A stretch of 64,000 nucleotides of DNA from Cypionkella aquatica (GCF_030161095.1 NZ_BSPP01000004.1:558001-622000); one strand, 5' to 3'; shown: positions 50,401 through 58,322, counted from the stretch's first letter. Numbers and translations: made by a program. The notes: generated by a model from the letters alone, not told the origin.

Positions 50401-50979
50401 TCCGGCTCGTTCGATTTGATCCGGGGGCGGTTGGAGCTGTTGGGCAAGCGGCTTGATCTGACGGAAGCCACGCTGCAGATGCAGGGTGATCTTGTGCCGT
50501 ATATCCGCGTCGTCGCCACCACCGCCGAAAACGACGGCATCACCAGTGGTGTGACGATTGATGGCCCGGCAACCGACCCGGTGGTGACGTTCTTCTCGAC
50601 CCCGGAACTGCCGCAAGAGGAAGTGTTGGCGCAGCTGCTGTTCGGACAGGATTTGCAGAATCTGTCAGCGCTGCAAGCGCTGCAATTGGCCAATGCGGTC
50701 GCAACTTTGGCGGGGCGCGCCGGGGAGGGCATCGTCTCGAAGCTGCGGCAGGGCTTTGGGCTGGACAATCTTGATCTGAAAACCGATGCATCGGGGGGCA
50801 CTTCGGTCACGGCGGGTAAGTATCTGACCAAGAATATCTATTCCGAAGTCACTGTCGATCAGGATGGCCAGTCAGAGATCAACCTGAACCTTGATATCAG
50901 CAAATCGGTGACGCTGCGGGCGAATTCAGGCAGCGATGGCAACACCGGGCTGGGGATCGTGCTGGAAAAAGACTACTGA
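47452..50979 (+). CDS. tamB: Translocation and assembly module protein TamB
   Basis: 1175 residues from ATG 47452. TamB spans the periplasm from an inner membrane anchor to TamA and is a bridge-like protein of the AsmA/VPS13 group. Seen: a hydrophobic N-terminus (about 2-20), a very long region of short beta repeats rich in Gly, Ala and Asp, and the C-terminal TamB domain with TFFSTPELPQEEVLAQLLFG and LTKNIYSEVTVDQDG. It overlaps tamA by one base and the convergent YihY gene by seven. Confidence 0.93.
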   Translation: MRKYLLATCLAVMPLTGHAQTDDRDYLTAFLEDSLSGAGRKVVVTGFAGALSSQASLTELTIADDSGIWLTLRDVTLDWSRSSLLSGAVVVNELTAGEIILDRLPVGEAATPSPEASSFALPELPVSVEIGEIAAKRIVLGPSVLGTGLEASLQASLSLSGGEGKGSIDLVRTDSGPAGKVVLTASYANATQQLSIDLAAEEAAGGIASVKLGLPGAPSVALTVKGAGPVSDFAADVALTTDGVDRLAGKIALKGQDDGATAFSTDLAGDLAPLFLPSYAEFFGNSVSLVTAGKRWPDGRLALDNLAVTAKALALQGSLSLASDGLPQKFNLTGKIAAPDGSPVLLPLTTDLPIKVNSADIALGYDATQGEGWSANIAVLGFDRADFRASGVSLSGSGRIGRLGGVRQVGATFRYTAEGLDPTDQAVARALGSVIWGDGSAYWREGEGSVTLQRLSLMGEDYAALVSGKIESLNDAFALSGKASAKMEDLSRLSGLAGRPLAGAAEVSVSGNGSPITGAFDLTASASGTDMKAGITEVDNLLRGQSNVTASVVRDTSGTLLRDLTVKATSLEVKAKGTLATAGSDITANLLFRDLSSLGAQYRGALGGEARLTGTLEAGKATFAANGRGLAIGNPQADKLLAGNSVVSLAVSMKDGVVQIDKASLSNPQMEADASGSVAGDRQTIDLTARLKNLALIVPEFPGALTVSGTAVQDASGVVLDLAGKGPGQIDATVKGKLNPSFGSGDLAIKGTAQAALANAFIQPRAISGQVGFDLRLNGPLGLAALSGPVTLTGGRLADPALAFALQDIAARVNLAQGRAVVDVSTNVSSGGSVVVTGSAGLSGNYDGNLAIDLRQVTLRDPDLFETTLNGNLTMQGPLMGGARIAGRIGLSDTELRVPSTGFGGAGGLPGLEHKREPRPVRATRARAGLIDNGKTAGAGSSGTGYGLDITVSAPSLFIRGRGLDVEMGGELRLLGSTNAVVPSGSFDLIRGRLELLGKRLDLTEATLQMQGDLVPYIRVVATTAENDGITSGVTIDGPATDPVVTFFSTPELPQEEVLAQLLFGQDLQNLSALQALQLANAVATLAGRAGEGIVSKLRQGFGLDNLDLKTDASGGTSVTAGKYLTKNIYSEVTVDQDGQSEINLNLDISKSVTLRANSGSDGNTGLGIVLEKDY

Positions 50980-51815
50980 AGCGCGCGGCGGTTGCGGTTG
51001 CGTTCTGCATCCACCGCCGCGCCCAGAAGCACGGCATAGGCGCTGACGTATAGCCACATCATCAGCACAACCACCGCCCCGATCGAGCCGTAAACCCGGT
51101 TATATGACGCGAAATTCGCCAGATACAGGGTGAAGCCACGGGTGGCCAGAACCCACAGGATCACCGCAACCAGCAGCCCCCAAGACAGCAGCGGCGGGCG
51201 GGTGCCAGTGTAATTCGGCCCCAGACGATAGGCCATACCCACGGCCAGAACGGCAGCAACAACCCCCAGCAGCAGGTTTGAATCGGCGAGTATCTGGCTG
51301 GGGATCGCACTGGGCAGATAGGCCACCACCACCGGCAAAACCACTGCCATCACCAAAGCCGCCAGCACCAGCCCGACGAGCACAAAGGTCAGCACAATCG
51401 CGCGCAACTGGTGCCAATGTCCCGAGCGGTTGGGCAGATGGTGGATCGCATTCAAGCCCCGGATCAGCGCAGCCACTCCGGCGCGGGCAGACCACAGGGC
51501 CAGCGCGGTGGACAGCAGGGTTGCAAGCCCAAGATTGCCGCTGGGCACCGCCAACAAAGCCTCAACCTGGCCAAAGATCAGCGAATAGGCGTCATGCGGC
51601 AGGAAGCCGCGCAGCAGTTCGATTTCCTCGCGGATCACCGAAGGGTTTGAAATGAAACCCCAAATTGCAATAATCGCGGCGGCGGCGGGGAAGATCGCAA
51701 GAAAGGCATAAAAGGCCACACCTGCGGCGATCAGGTCAAGCTCGGCTTGTTCGGTGCGGCGGTAATAGCGCAGAATGGCGGCGTTGATGTTGGGGGGCAG
51801 CAGACGTATGCGCAT
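50973..51815 (-). CDS. YihY/BrkB family inner membrane protein
   Basis: 280 residues from ATG 51815. Seen: six hydrophobic segments and the family core LDLIAAGVAFYAFLAIFPAAAAI near 21-43 and YGSIGAVVVLMMWLYVSA near the C-terminus. The name virulence factor BrkB is historical; a transport role is suspected but unproven. Its start overlaps the stop of the marR-like gene (ATGA), so the pair is co-translated. It ends seven bases inside the convergent tamB. Confidence 0.9.
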   Translation of the reverse strand: MRIRLLPPNINAAILRYYRRTEQAELDLIAAGVAFYAFLAIFPAAAAIIAIWGFISNPSVIREEIELLRGFLPHDAYSLIFGQVEALLAVPSGNLGLATLLSTALALWSARAGVAALIRGLNAIHHLPNRSGHWHQLRAIVLTFVLVGLVLAALVMAVVLPVVVAYLPSAIPSQILADSNLLLGVVAAVLAVGMAYRLGPNYTGTRPPLLSWGLLVAVILWVLATRGFTLYLANFASYNRVYGSIGAVVVLMMWLYVSAYAVLLGAAVDAERNRNRRALQ

Positions 51816-52261
51816 CAGTCTTCGCCTTCCAAACGGACGCGCAATTCGCGCAAAACCGGCAGCACAGCGCGGACCTTCTCGGCCCCAAGAGCGCTGACCA
51901 CTTCGGCAATCATCGGCGAAACCGAGGCCACAGCAGCATCGCGGGCTGATCTGCCAGACGGGCTGATGGCGACGAATTTCTGCCGCGCATCGTCCCAATC
52001 GGGGCGGATGTGGATATGGCCCGCCCATTCCAGCTTGGCCAAAGTGTTGGTCATCGCACCGCGGGTGACGTGAAATGCGCGTGCCAACTGCGCCGGGGTG
52101 CGTTCGTCGTTCAGGCGGGCAAGGTGGTTCAGCACCGAAAAATGCGACAGCTCCATCCCCTTTGGCAGCGCCTTGGATATACGGTTGCGCGCCAACTGGT
52201 CGGCCATGAACAGCTCGCCAAACAGCGCAACGGCGATCTCTTCGGTGCGGGTGTCGGTCAT
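51815..52261 (-). CDS. MarR-family transcriptional regulator
   Basis: 148 residues from ATG 52261. Seen: the winged-helix core with FSVLNHLARLNDERTPAQLARAFHVTRGAMTNTLAKLEWAGHI split across about 45-90, followed by the wing with DARQKFVAISPSGR. MarR proteins usually repress efflux or detoxification genes and respond to small aromatic ligands. No operator can be named here. It sits 13 bp behind the nitrilase-family gene and overlaps the YihY gene start, which may be its target. Confidence 0.9.
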   Translation of the reverse strand: MTDTRTEEIAVALFGELFMADQLARNRISKALPKGMELSHFSVLNHLARLNDERTPAQLARAFHVTRGAMTNTLAKLEWAGHIHIRPDWDDARQKFVAISPSGRSARDAAVASVSPMIAEVVSALGAEKVRAVLPVLRELRVRLEGED

Positions 52262-52274
52262 CGGCAGAGCTTTG

Positions 52275-53105
52275 TCATGGGCCGCTGAACGTGCGGTCGT
52301 GGGTGAGCGAGGGCACGCGGGCGCGGGCTCTGCCAACCTCATCTAGGTCAAGATCAACCAAAGTCACGCCGGGCGCAGTGCCCGCATCGGCCAGCACGTC
52401 GCCCCAAGGCGAGATCGCCACTGAATGGCCATAGGTGTTGCGGCCTTTGCCGTGGGTTTCGGGATGAAAGCCGGTTTGCGCCGGGGCGAGGATGAAGCAG
52501 CCGTTCTCTATCGCGCGGGCGCGCAGCAGGCTGTGCCAATGCGCTTCACCGGTGATGTGATTGAAGGCGGCGGGCACAGTGATGATCTGCGCTCCTGCCT
52601 GCGCCAGACGGCGATACAGATGCGGAAAGCGCACGTCATAGCACACCGTCATGCCGATTTTGGCAAAGGGTGTCTCGGCCAGCACTGCCTTGGTGCCGGG
52701 GCGATAGCCTGCTGATTCGCGGTACACCTCGGTCTCGGATACGTTGACATCAAACATGTGGATTTTGTCGTAGCGCGCAGCGATTTCACCTGTGGGCGCG
52801 ATCAGGAACGACCGATTGGCAAAGCGGCCATCTTCATCATGGGTCAGCACGCCCAAAGACCCGATCAACAGCCATATCCCCGCCTGTGCGGCCTGTTCGC
52901 GCAACGCGGCTAGGGTTGTATCCTGGTCTTCGTGCTGCATGACGCTGCGCTGATGCGTCCGGCTGGAGGACAGCAGGTTGCTACACTCTGGCGTCAGCAC
53001 AAAGCCAGCACCAGCTGCCACAGCTTCGGCGATCCGTGCCTGCGTAACGCCCAGATTGGCGGCGGGATCGTCGCCAACCGTCAGCTGCACCAGCCCCGCG
53101 CGCAT
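52275..53105 (-). CDS. Carbon-nitrogen hydrolase (nitrilase superfamily amidase, Nit1/omega-amidase-like)
   Basis: 276 residues. The catalytic triad is visible: Glu 40 (LTPEC), Lys 114 (DKIHMFD) and Cys 155 (TVCYDVRFP). The pattern resembles the Nit1/Nit2 branch, whose members hydrolyse deaminated glutathione or omega-amides. Which substrate is used cannot be told. It starts one base inside the grxC stop (TGATG), an arrangement common in this order and consistent with a glutathione-related housekeeping role. Confidence 0.9.
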   Translation of the reverse strand: MRAGLVQLTVGDDPAANLGVTQARIAEAVAAGAGFVLTPECSNLLSSSRTHQRSVMQHEDQDTTLAALREQAAQAGIWLLIGSLGVLTHDEDGRFANRSFLIAPTGEIAARYDKIHMFDVNVSETEVYRESAGYRPGTKAVLAETPFAKIGMTVCYDVRFPHLYRRLAQAGAQIITVPAAFNHITGEAHWHSLLRARAIENGCFILAPAQTGFHPETHGKGRNTYGHSVAISPWGDVLADAGTAPGVTLVDLDLDEVGRARARVPSLTHDRTFSGP

Positions 53106-53356
53106 CAGGCGAGCATCGGATCAAGTTTGCCCGCATGATCCAGCGCATGCAGATCATCGCAACCGCCGACATGAGTGCCACCAATGAAAATCTGCGGCAC
53201 AGAGCGACGGCCCGCGCGTTCGGTCATCGCCTGACGCAGGGCCGGATCAGCGCCAACGTCAATTTCGGTGTAGGCAACGCCCTTTTTCTTCAGCAGGCCC
53301 TTGGCGGCGATGCAATAGGGGCAGGTCTGGGTGGTATAAATCTCAACATTTTTCAT
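53105..53356 (-). CDS. grxC: Glutaredoxin 3
   Basis: 83 residues. The dithiol active site C12-P-Y-C15 is complete, with the conserved RSVPQIFIGG (cis-Pro) near 51-60 and GGCDDL near 64-69. Glutaredoxins use glutathione to reduce disulfides and mixed disulfides in the cytoplasm. It precedes the nitrilase-family gene with a one-base overlap and follows comF by 36 bp on the same strand. Confidence 0.95.
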   Translation of the reverse strand: MKNVEIYTTQTCPYCIAAKGLLKKKGVAYTEIDVGADPALRQAMTERAGRRSVPQIFIGGTHVGGCDDLHALDHAGKLDPMLA

Positions 53357-53392
53357 CGGCGTATCCTTACAGTCAGGGGTGACTATAAGGAT

Positions 53393-54115
53393 TTAGGCAT
53401 CCTTCGCAACGCGGGCTAGGGCCAGAACAGAAATCCATGTTGCACCGCCTGCAATGCAGGCCTCTGCCGCCGCCGCAAATGTCGCGCCAGAGGTCATCAC
53501 ATCATCCACCAGCAGGACATGACGCCCCTCGGCCCGGTTGGCGCGGCGGGGATGCAGCACCAACGCATCTTGCATATTGGCAAAACGGCCATCGCGGCTG
53601 CGGCCTTCCTGGCTGTGTGTGTTGCGGTGCCTGACCAGTAGATCGGGGCAGTGTTCCAGCTCTGCCCGTTTGGCGAGTGCAGATGACAGCAGCGCTGCCT
53701 GATTGTAGCGCCGCTTGATCAGCCGCATCCAATGCAGCGGGATGGGGACGACCAGCATCCCCGGTTTCAGGATCGGCGCGGCGACCCGGTGCAGCCAGTT
53801 CGAAGCCGGGCGGGCCAGATCGAGCCTGTCACCATGCTTCAGCGCCAGCACCATCCGTCGCCCGTTGTCTTTATACAGCAGTGCCGCGCGACCCTGCGAC
53901 CATGGCCGCGCGGTGGTCAGGCAATCGTCGCAATGCTCTGGCTGGCCAAGATCTTCGCCCGGCAGCAACACGCCACATTTGTCGCAAACCAGCCCTACGA
54001 TAAACGGCGTTTCGCGCCAGCACGGGCCGCATAAGCCGAAATCCGTTGTCACCTGTGCATCGCAGGTCAGGCATTGCGGCGGATAGATCAGATGCAGTGC
54101 GGCTTGTAATCCCAT
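53393..54115 (-). CDS. comF: ComF family phosphoribosyltransferase-like protein
   Basis: 240 residues. Seen: an N-terminal zinc-binding part with Cys pairs (C15, C18, then GLCGPC and CDKCG, and CDDC) and a phosphoribosyltransferase fold with the PRPP motif LLVDDVMTSGAT near 205-216. In naturally competent bacteria ComF is needed for DNA uptake; in others the role is less clear. It heads a leftward comF-grxC-nit-marR-yihY run and diverges from the methyltransferase gene with only 24 bp between starts. Confidence 0.92.
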   Translation of the reverse strand: MGLQAALHLIYPPQCLTCDAQVTTDFGLCGPCWRETPFIVGLVCDKCGVLLPGEDLGQPEHCDDCLTTARPWSQGRAALLYKDNGRRMVLALKHGDRLDLARPASNWLHRVAAPILKPGMLVVPIPLHWMRLIKRRYNQAALLSSALAKRAELEHCPDLLVRHRNTHSQEGRSRDGRFANMQDALVLHPRRANRAEGRHVLLVDDVMTSGATFAAAAEACIAGGATWISVLALARVAKDA

Positions 54116-54139
54116 GCCTTGCCCCTATGTTCGCGCCCC

Positions 54140-54928
54140 ATGACGCCAGTTTTGACCGACCGCACCGCCCTTGGCCTGCACCGTGCCCGCGCAACCGCCT
54201 TTTTCCTGCAAGAGGAGGCCGTCGCAGAGGCACAGGATCGGCTGAGTGAGGTTAACAGATCGTTTACAAACCCGGTGGTGGTGACGGCTTTTCCAGATTT
54301 ATGGCGCGATTTTTCGACAATCGCCGATGATGATCGGCTTGATCTGGCGGTCGAGTCGCATGATCTGGTGATCAACGCGCTTACCCTGCATTGGGCGAAT
54401 GATCCGGTTGGGCAATTGGTGCAATGCCGCCGCGCGCTGGTGCCGGATGGGCTGTTCTTTGGCCTGATGTTCGGCGGTCAGACCCTGCACGAATTGCGCG
54501 CAAGCCTTGGGCAGGCAGAGGCCGAGGTGATGGGGGGGCTGTCGCCGCGGGTGTTGCCGATGGGCGAAATCAGGGATCTGGGTGGGCTGTTGCAGCGTGC
54601 CGGGTTTGCTTTGCCGGTGGCAGACAGCTTTACCAAAACCGTGATGTACCGCGATGCGTTTCACCTGATGGCCGATCTGCGCGCCATGGGTGAAGGCAAT
54701 GCGCTGGCCGCGCGGCTAAAACATCCGACCCGGCGCGCGGTTTTGGCGCGTGCGGCGCAGATTTATGCGCAAACCTATGGCACGCCCAACGGACTTGTTC
54801 CGGCGACGTTTGAGATCATTTGCCTGACCGGCTGGGCTCCGCATGAAGGCCAGCAAAAGCCGCTGCGAGCAGGCTCTGCCACGGCGCGGCTGGAAGATGC
54901 GCTAAAGGCCGCAGTCAAGGACGGTTGA
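54140..54928 (+). CDS. SAM-methyltransferase-like protein with degraded cofactor motif (BioC/NDUFAF5-like)
   Basis: 262 residues from ATG 54140. The overall pattern, LTDRTALGLHRARA at the N-terminus, DLVINALTLHWANDPVGQL, RRALVPDGLFFGLMFG and a late GLVPATFEIICLTGW, matches class I methyltransferases close to mitochondrial NDUFAF5. The glycine-rich motif I expected near residue 50 is replaced by VVVTAFPDLW, so cofactor binding may be altered. It lies between comF (divergent) and hemH (46 bp downstream). Confidence 0.8.
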   Translation: MTPVLTDRTALGLHRARATAFFLQEEAVAEAQDRLSEVNRSFTNPVVVTAFPDLWRDFSTIADDDRLDLAVESHDLVINALTLHWANDPVGQLVQCRRALVPDGLFFGLMFGGQTLHELRASLGQAEAEVMGGLSPRVLPMGEIRDLGGLLQRAGFALPVADSFTKTVMYRDAFHLMADLRAMGEGNALAARLKHPTRRAVLARAAQIYAQTYGTPNGLVPATFEIICLTGWAPHEGQQKPLRAGSATARLEDALKAAVKDG

Positions 54929-54974
54929 CGCCGCGCGGAACCACGTTATCTCGGGGGCAGCTTCAGGAGCCACC

Positions 54975-56033
54975 ATGACCGATATTGCCGCAGGAACCGA
55001 CCGCCTCAGCCATGCCCCCGCCGATCACCCCGTGGTCAAGCGTCCGAAGATTGGCATTTTGCTGGCCAATCTTGGCACCCCGGATGGTTATGATTACTGG
55101 TCGATCCGGCGCTATCTGTCCGAGTTTCTGTCGGATAAGCGGGTGGTCGATCTGTCAGATTGGCTGTGGCAGCCGATTTTGCAACTGGCGATCCTGAGCC
55201 GTCGGCCATTTACCTCTGGCGCGAATTACAAACTGATCTGGAATCACGAAATCAACGAAAGCCCGCTGCTGACGATCACCAAAGCGCAGACGGCGGCGAT
55301 TGCTCAGGCGGTTGCGGCCCGCTATGGCGACGGCGTGATGGTGGATTTCGCGATGCGTTACGGCAACCCTTCAACCGCGAGCAAGGTCAAGGCCATGGTC
55401 GCAGCAGGCTGTGAGAAGATCTTGTTTTTGCCGCTGTATCCGCAATATGCGGGTGCCACCACCGCAAGCGCCAATGATGCGTTCTTTGCGGCTTTGCAGC
55501 GTGAAAAGCGCCAGCCCGCGGCTCGCACCGCTGCCGCTTATTTTGACCATCCTGCCTACATAGATGCTCTCGCCCAATCGGTAGAGCGCGCCTATGCCGC
55601 GCTTGATCACAAGCCCGACGTGCTGGTGACAAGCTATCACGGCATGCCAAAACGCTATCTGATGGAGGGCGACCCCTACCATTGCCAATGCCACAAAACC
55701 ACGCGGCTGCTGCGCGAGCGGCTGGGCTGGGACAAATCTGCGATCGAGATCACGTTTCAATCAGTGTTTGGCCGCGAAGAATGGCTGAAGCCGTACACGG
55801 TTCAGCATGTTGCTGAACTGGCCAAGCAGGGCAAAAAGCGTATCGCAGTGATGGCCCCCGCGTTTTCGGCCGATTGCATCGAAACGCTGGAAGAAATCAA
55901 CGGCGAAATCCGCGAGTCTTTTGAACACGCGGGCGGCGAGGTGTTTACCTATATCCCGTGTCTTAACGACGAATCAGCACATATAAATGCGTTGATGCAG
56001 GTGATCGAAGAAAACCTTGGCGGGTGGATTTAG
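54975..56033 (+). CDS. hemH: Ferrochelatase
   Basis: 352 residues, with AGGAG before ATG 54975. It inserts Fe2+ into protoporphyrin IX to make haem. Seen: GILLANLGTPDGYDYWSIRRYL near 27-48, the metal-site His near 222 in SYHGMPKRY, the DPYHCQCHKT segment with paired cysteines, and the Glu-rich PAFSADCIETLEE. Together with hemJ and hemW this is the third haem-related gene in the window. A hairpin follows. Confidence 0.96.
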   Translation: MTDIAAGTDRLSHAPADHPVVKRPKIGILLANLGTPDGYDYWSIRRYLSEFLSDKRVVDLSDWLWQPILQLAILSRRPFTSGANYKLIWNHEINESPLLTITKAQTAAIAQAVAARYGDGVMVDFAMRYGNPSTASKVKAMVAAGCEKILFLPLYPQYAGATTASANDAFFAALQREKRQPAARTAAAYFDHPAYIDALAQSVERAYAALDHKPDVLVTSYHGMPKRYLMEGDPYHCQCHKTTRLLRERLGWDKSAIEITFQSVFGREEWLKPYTVQHVAELAKQGKKRIAVMAPAFSADCIETLEEINGEIRESFEHAGGEVFTYIPCLNDESAHINALMQVIEENLGGWI

Positions 56034-56037
56034 GGTC

Positions 56038-56061
56038 AGCCCTGCCATGTCCGGCAGGGCT
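56038..56061. terminator. Hairpin between hemH and small exported protein gene 1
   Basis: AGCCCTGCC-N6-GGCAGGGCT, a 9-bp GC-rich stem between the convergent hemH and the first small gene. No clear T-run, so assignment as a terminator is moderate. Confidence 0.6.
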
Positions 56062-56072
56062 GCACAGTTGGC

Positions 56073-56300
56073 TTAACCGCCAACGATAACTTCGCCACCG
56101 CCGCCGCCACCACCACCACTGCTGGATGCAACCGCTGCAACAACCAGCAGCAACAGCAACAGCGGGATAACCACGCCGCCCGACGAGGACGTGGTTTGCG
56201 CAGCAACGACTTCTGGTTCCATCACCGGCTCCACCACACCGCCCGCGAAGGCAGAAGTTGTGGCCAGCGAGATCGCGGTGATCAGGGCAATTTTCTTCAT
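56073..56300 (-). CDS. Small exported protein 1, unknown family (paralogue set)
   Basis: 75 residues from ATG 56300 with a GGAG site. Seen: a signal peptide MKKIALITAISLATTSAFA (about 1-19), an acidic segment with EPVMEPEVVAA, a Ser/Gly turn, a strongly hydrophobic segment near 44-58 and a Gly tail with eight consecutive glycines before EVIVGG. I recognise no domain. After signal cleavage about 56 residues would remain, possibly held in the inner membrane by the second hydrophobic part. Nearly identical in sequence to the next gene. Confidence 0.85.
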   Translation of the reverse strand: MKKIALITAISLATTSAFAGGVVEPVMEPEVVAAQTTSSSGGVVIPLLLLLLVVAAVASSSGGGGGGGGEVIVGG

Positions 56301-56421
56301 TTTCAACTCCGATTGAGTGTCATACTTTTCTAACGCACTGAAAAAACGGTTTAATTCAAGACATGCTTTAAAGGCCATAACCCCAAAATGCCTTGAATTG
56401 CCCGATATGAGACCCTTTGAC

Positions 56422-56652
56422 CTACTGCAAAGTAGGGAGGGGCGTCGATCCACCACCGCCACCGCCACCGCTGCTGGATGCAACTGCTGCCACAACCAGC
56501 AACAACAGCAACAACGGGATAACCACACCGCCCGACGAAGACGCGGTTTGCGCGGCGACGACTTCCGGTTCCATCACAGGCTCGACGACCCCACCTGCGA
56601 AGGCAGATGTTGTGGCCAGCGAAAGGGCAGTAGCAAGAGCAATCTTATTCAT
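56422..56652 (-). CDS. Small exported protein 2, unknown family (paralogue set)
   Basis: 76 residues from ATG 56652, preceded by TTGGAG. The first 60 residues differ from protein 1 at only a handful of positions; the Gly tail has seven residues and ends STPLPTLQ. Layout: signal peptide about 1-19, EPVMEPEVVAAQ, hydrophobic 44-58, Gly tail. It has its own ribosome site and a 121-bp gap from gene 1, so separate transcription is possible. Function unknown. Confidence 0.85.
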   Translation of the reverse strand: MNKIALATALSLATTSAFAGGVVEPVMEPEVVAAQTASSSGGVVIPLLLLLLVVAAVASSSGGGGGGGSTPLPTLQ

Positions 56653-57051
56653 GACAGTCTCCAATAAATTCCATTCCGCGCGGATTTGCGCGACCAGTAA
56701 TCGCCTGAAGTCACTCGCGATGAGATCACGCCGGAAGGGATGGCATGATCCCGGCACCCTTGCTGAAAATTCCAGCACGTCAGAGTGCCCGCAGAATGAA
56801 TTTACGCGTTAGTGCGCAGAGGCTAGCGGCGAAAGTCCGCTCAATCAATCATTTCTTGGTGAGCACATAATTTAAGCAAAAGCCGTTGAAACACTGCTAC
56901 GCCGAAAATCAGAGTTTTCAGTTCAATCTGAACTTGCGGAGGTTTCCATGAAGCGCGCATGCAAAGCGTCGCTGTGAGGCCATAAAACGGTGTCGTAAAA
57001 TAGAAAAAGACGGCAGATTGCTCTGCCGTCTTTCCCAATTCGATCCAAGGA
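56653..57051. other. 399-bp gene-free stretch between small exported protein genes 2 and 3
   Basis: I see no convincing gene here. The minus-strand frames that cross it have no homologue I recognise and no good ribosome site. It holds the gene 2 promoter region and the strong terminator of gene 3 (57006-57033). Confidence 0.6.
57006..57033 (-). terminator. Intrinsic terminator behind small exported protein gene 3
   Basis: A 12-bp stem AAAGACGGCAGA / TCTGCCGTCTTT with a 4-base loop, followed on the minus strand by a T-rich tract (TTCTATTTT), 18 bp after the gene 3 stop. Confidence 0.88.
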
Positions 57052-57234
57052 TTAGTTGGACGAAACTGCAGCAGCCACAACCAAGAGCAGCAGCAGCGGG
57101 ATCAGAACGCCGCCCGAGGACGAGGTGGTCGCAGCTGCGACAACTTCTGGTTCCATTACGGGTTCAGCAACGCCGCCAGCGAAAGCGGTGGTAGCAGCAA
57201 CCGACAAAGCGGCAGCGAGAGCGATTTTTTTCAT
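57052..57234 (-). CDS. Small exported protein 3, unknown family (paralogue set)
   Basis: 60 residues from ATG 57234 with a GGAG site. Same plan as genes 1 and 2 (signal peptide about 1-19, EPVMEPEVVAA, SSSGGVLIPLLLLL hydrophobic segment) but ending VSSN with no Gly tail. It is more diverged than the first two, so probably the older copy. It has its own terminator, so it is a single-gene unit. Confidence 0.85.
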   Translation of the reverse strand: MKKIALAAALSVAATTAFAGGVAEPVMEPEVVAAATTSSSGGVLIPLLLLLVVAAAVSSN

Positions 57235-57517
57235 GTCTATCTCCAGTTTTCTGCATGCCGCCAAATTCGCAGAGGCGACGGCACGCACCCAAGAATATTC
57301 CTCGTGCTTGCTCTGTAACCCGCCAATGGCCGAAATTGCAACGATCCGTCCAAGGCCAAAGTTAAAGCGTGTGGCCATGTCGTCAATTTGGCAACACCTT
57401 GGAGAGATTTGCCGAGAATCACGGCTTTGGCGAAAAAAACTTTGAATTCAGTCACAACGAAAACTGCCAGCAGGGCCGAAAGACCCACGCTGGCAGCAAT
57501 TAAATGCGGGTGTTGCG

Positions 57518-58123
57518 TTAGAGCAACAGCACCTGTGTGCCAACTTTGGCCAGCGAGAACAGCTCTAGAATGTGCTCGTTATACAGCCCGACGCAGCCGC
57601 TGGACGACCGACGGCCGATCTTGCGGGTGTCATGTGTGCCGTGGATGCGATAGGCGGGCCAGCCAAGATACAAAGCCCGCACGCCAAGCGGGTTGTCGGG
57701 CGAGCCGCCTGGAATCACCTTCGGCCAGTCAGGATGCGCGGCCAGCATGGATTGAGTCGGGATCCAGCGCGGATTCTCAACCTTTTGAATAACATCGGTG
57801 CGGCCACGGCGGGTCAACTCGTCGTTCAGGGGCACCGAAGTCGGGTAAAGTTTGTAGACGCTTTGATCTTCCGACCAGTAATGCAGCGCACGCGAGTTCA
57901 GATCGGCAAGAATCACCCCGTTCTTGGTGTTGTCGAAATGATCGCGCCAGTCCAGCATGCGGAAGGCCGAGATATTGTTGCGGATCGGGCCAGCCAAAGG
58001 CGCGTCTGCCTCGGTATCGGCAAGCTGTTGAGCGGCTGCGGGCAGCGCGGCGGCCGACATCGCGGCGGCAGCAGTGCCCAGAAACAGGCGGCGGTTCAGC
58101 GAATTGCGGGGGTCGGCGGCCAT
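57518..58123 (-). CDS. L,D-transpeptidase (YkuD domain), exported
   Basis: 201 residues, with GGAG before ATG 58123. Seen: a twin-arginine-like signal NRRLFLG followed by a hydrophobic Ala-rich stretch to about residue 32, and the YkuD domain with IHGTHDTRKIGRR, candidate catalytic His 161 and Cys 177 in SSSGC. The residue usually Arg after GC[IV] is Gly here. Such enzymes cross-link peptidoglycan or attach proteins to it. It is 283 bp from the small exported genes and diverges from the CAP-domain gene. Confidence 0.88.
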   Translation of the reverse strand: MAADPRNSLNRRLFLGTAAAAMSAAALPAAAQQLADTEADAPLAGPIRNNISAFRMLDWRDHFDNTKNGVILADLNSRALHYWSEDQSVYKLYPTSVPLNDELTRRGRTDVIQKVENPRWIPTQSMLAAHPDWPKVIPGGSPDNPLGVRALYLGWPAYRIHGTHDTRKIGRRSSSGCVGLYNEHILELFSLAKVGTQVLLL

Positions 58124-58322
58124 CGGCTCTGCTCCATTATTGAGACTGCTCTTTTGCGGCTATTACCGCTTTGTTGACACAGTCGCAAATCAAAGGCGCG
58201 TTAATAGGCGATCTCGTGCCACGTTTGTCACAAATTCGCAGCGATGGATTTGAAACCTTGCGCGGACTTCGTTAAGCACAAGCAAACAAGGGCCAGAGCA
58301 GCCCATAACAGGTGAAATTGAG

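Noticed and set aside
56841-57080. A 79-codon minus-strand frame between small exported genes 2 and 3.
   Set aside because: It crosses the strong terminator of gene 3, overlaps that gene's 3' end and has no ribosome site or recognisable pattern.
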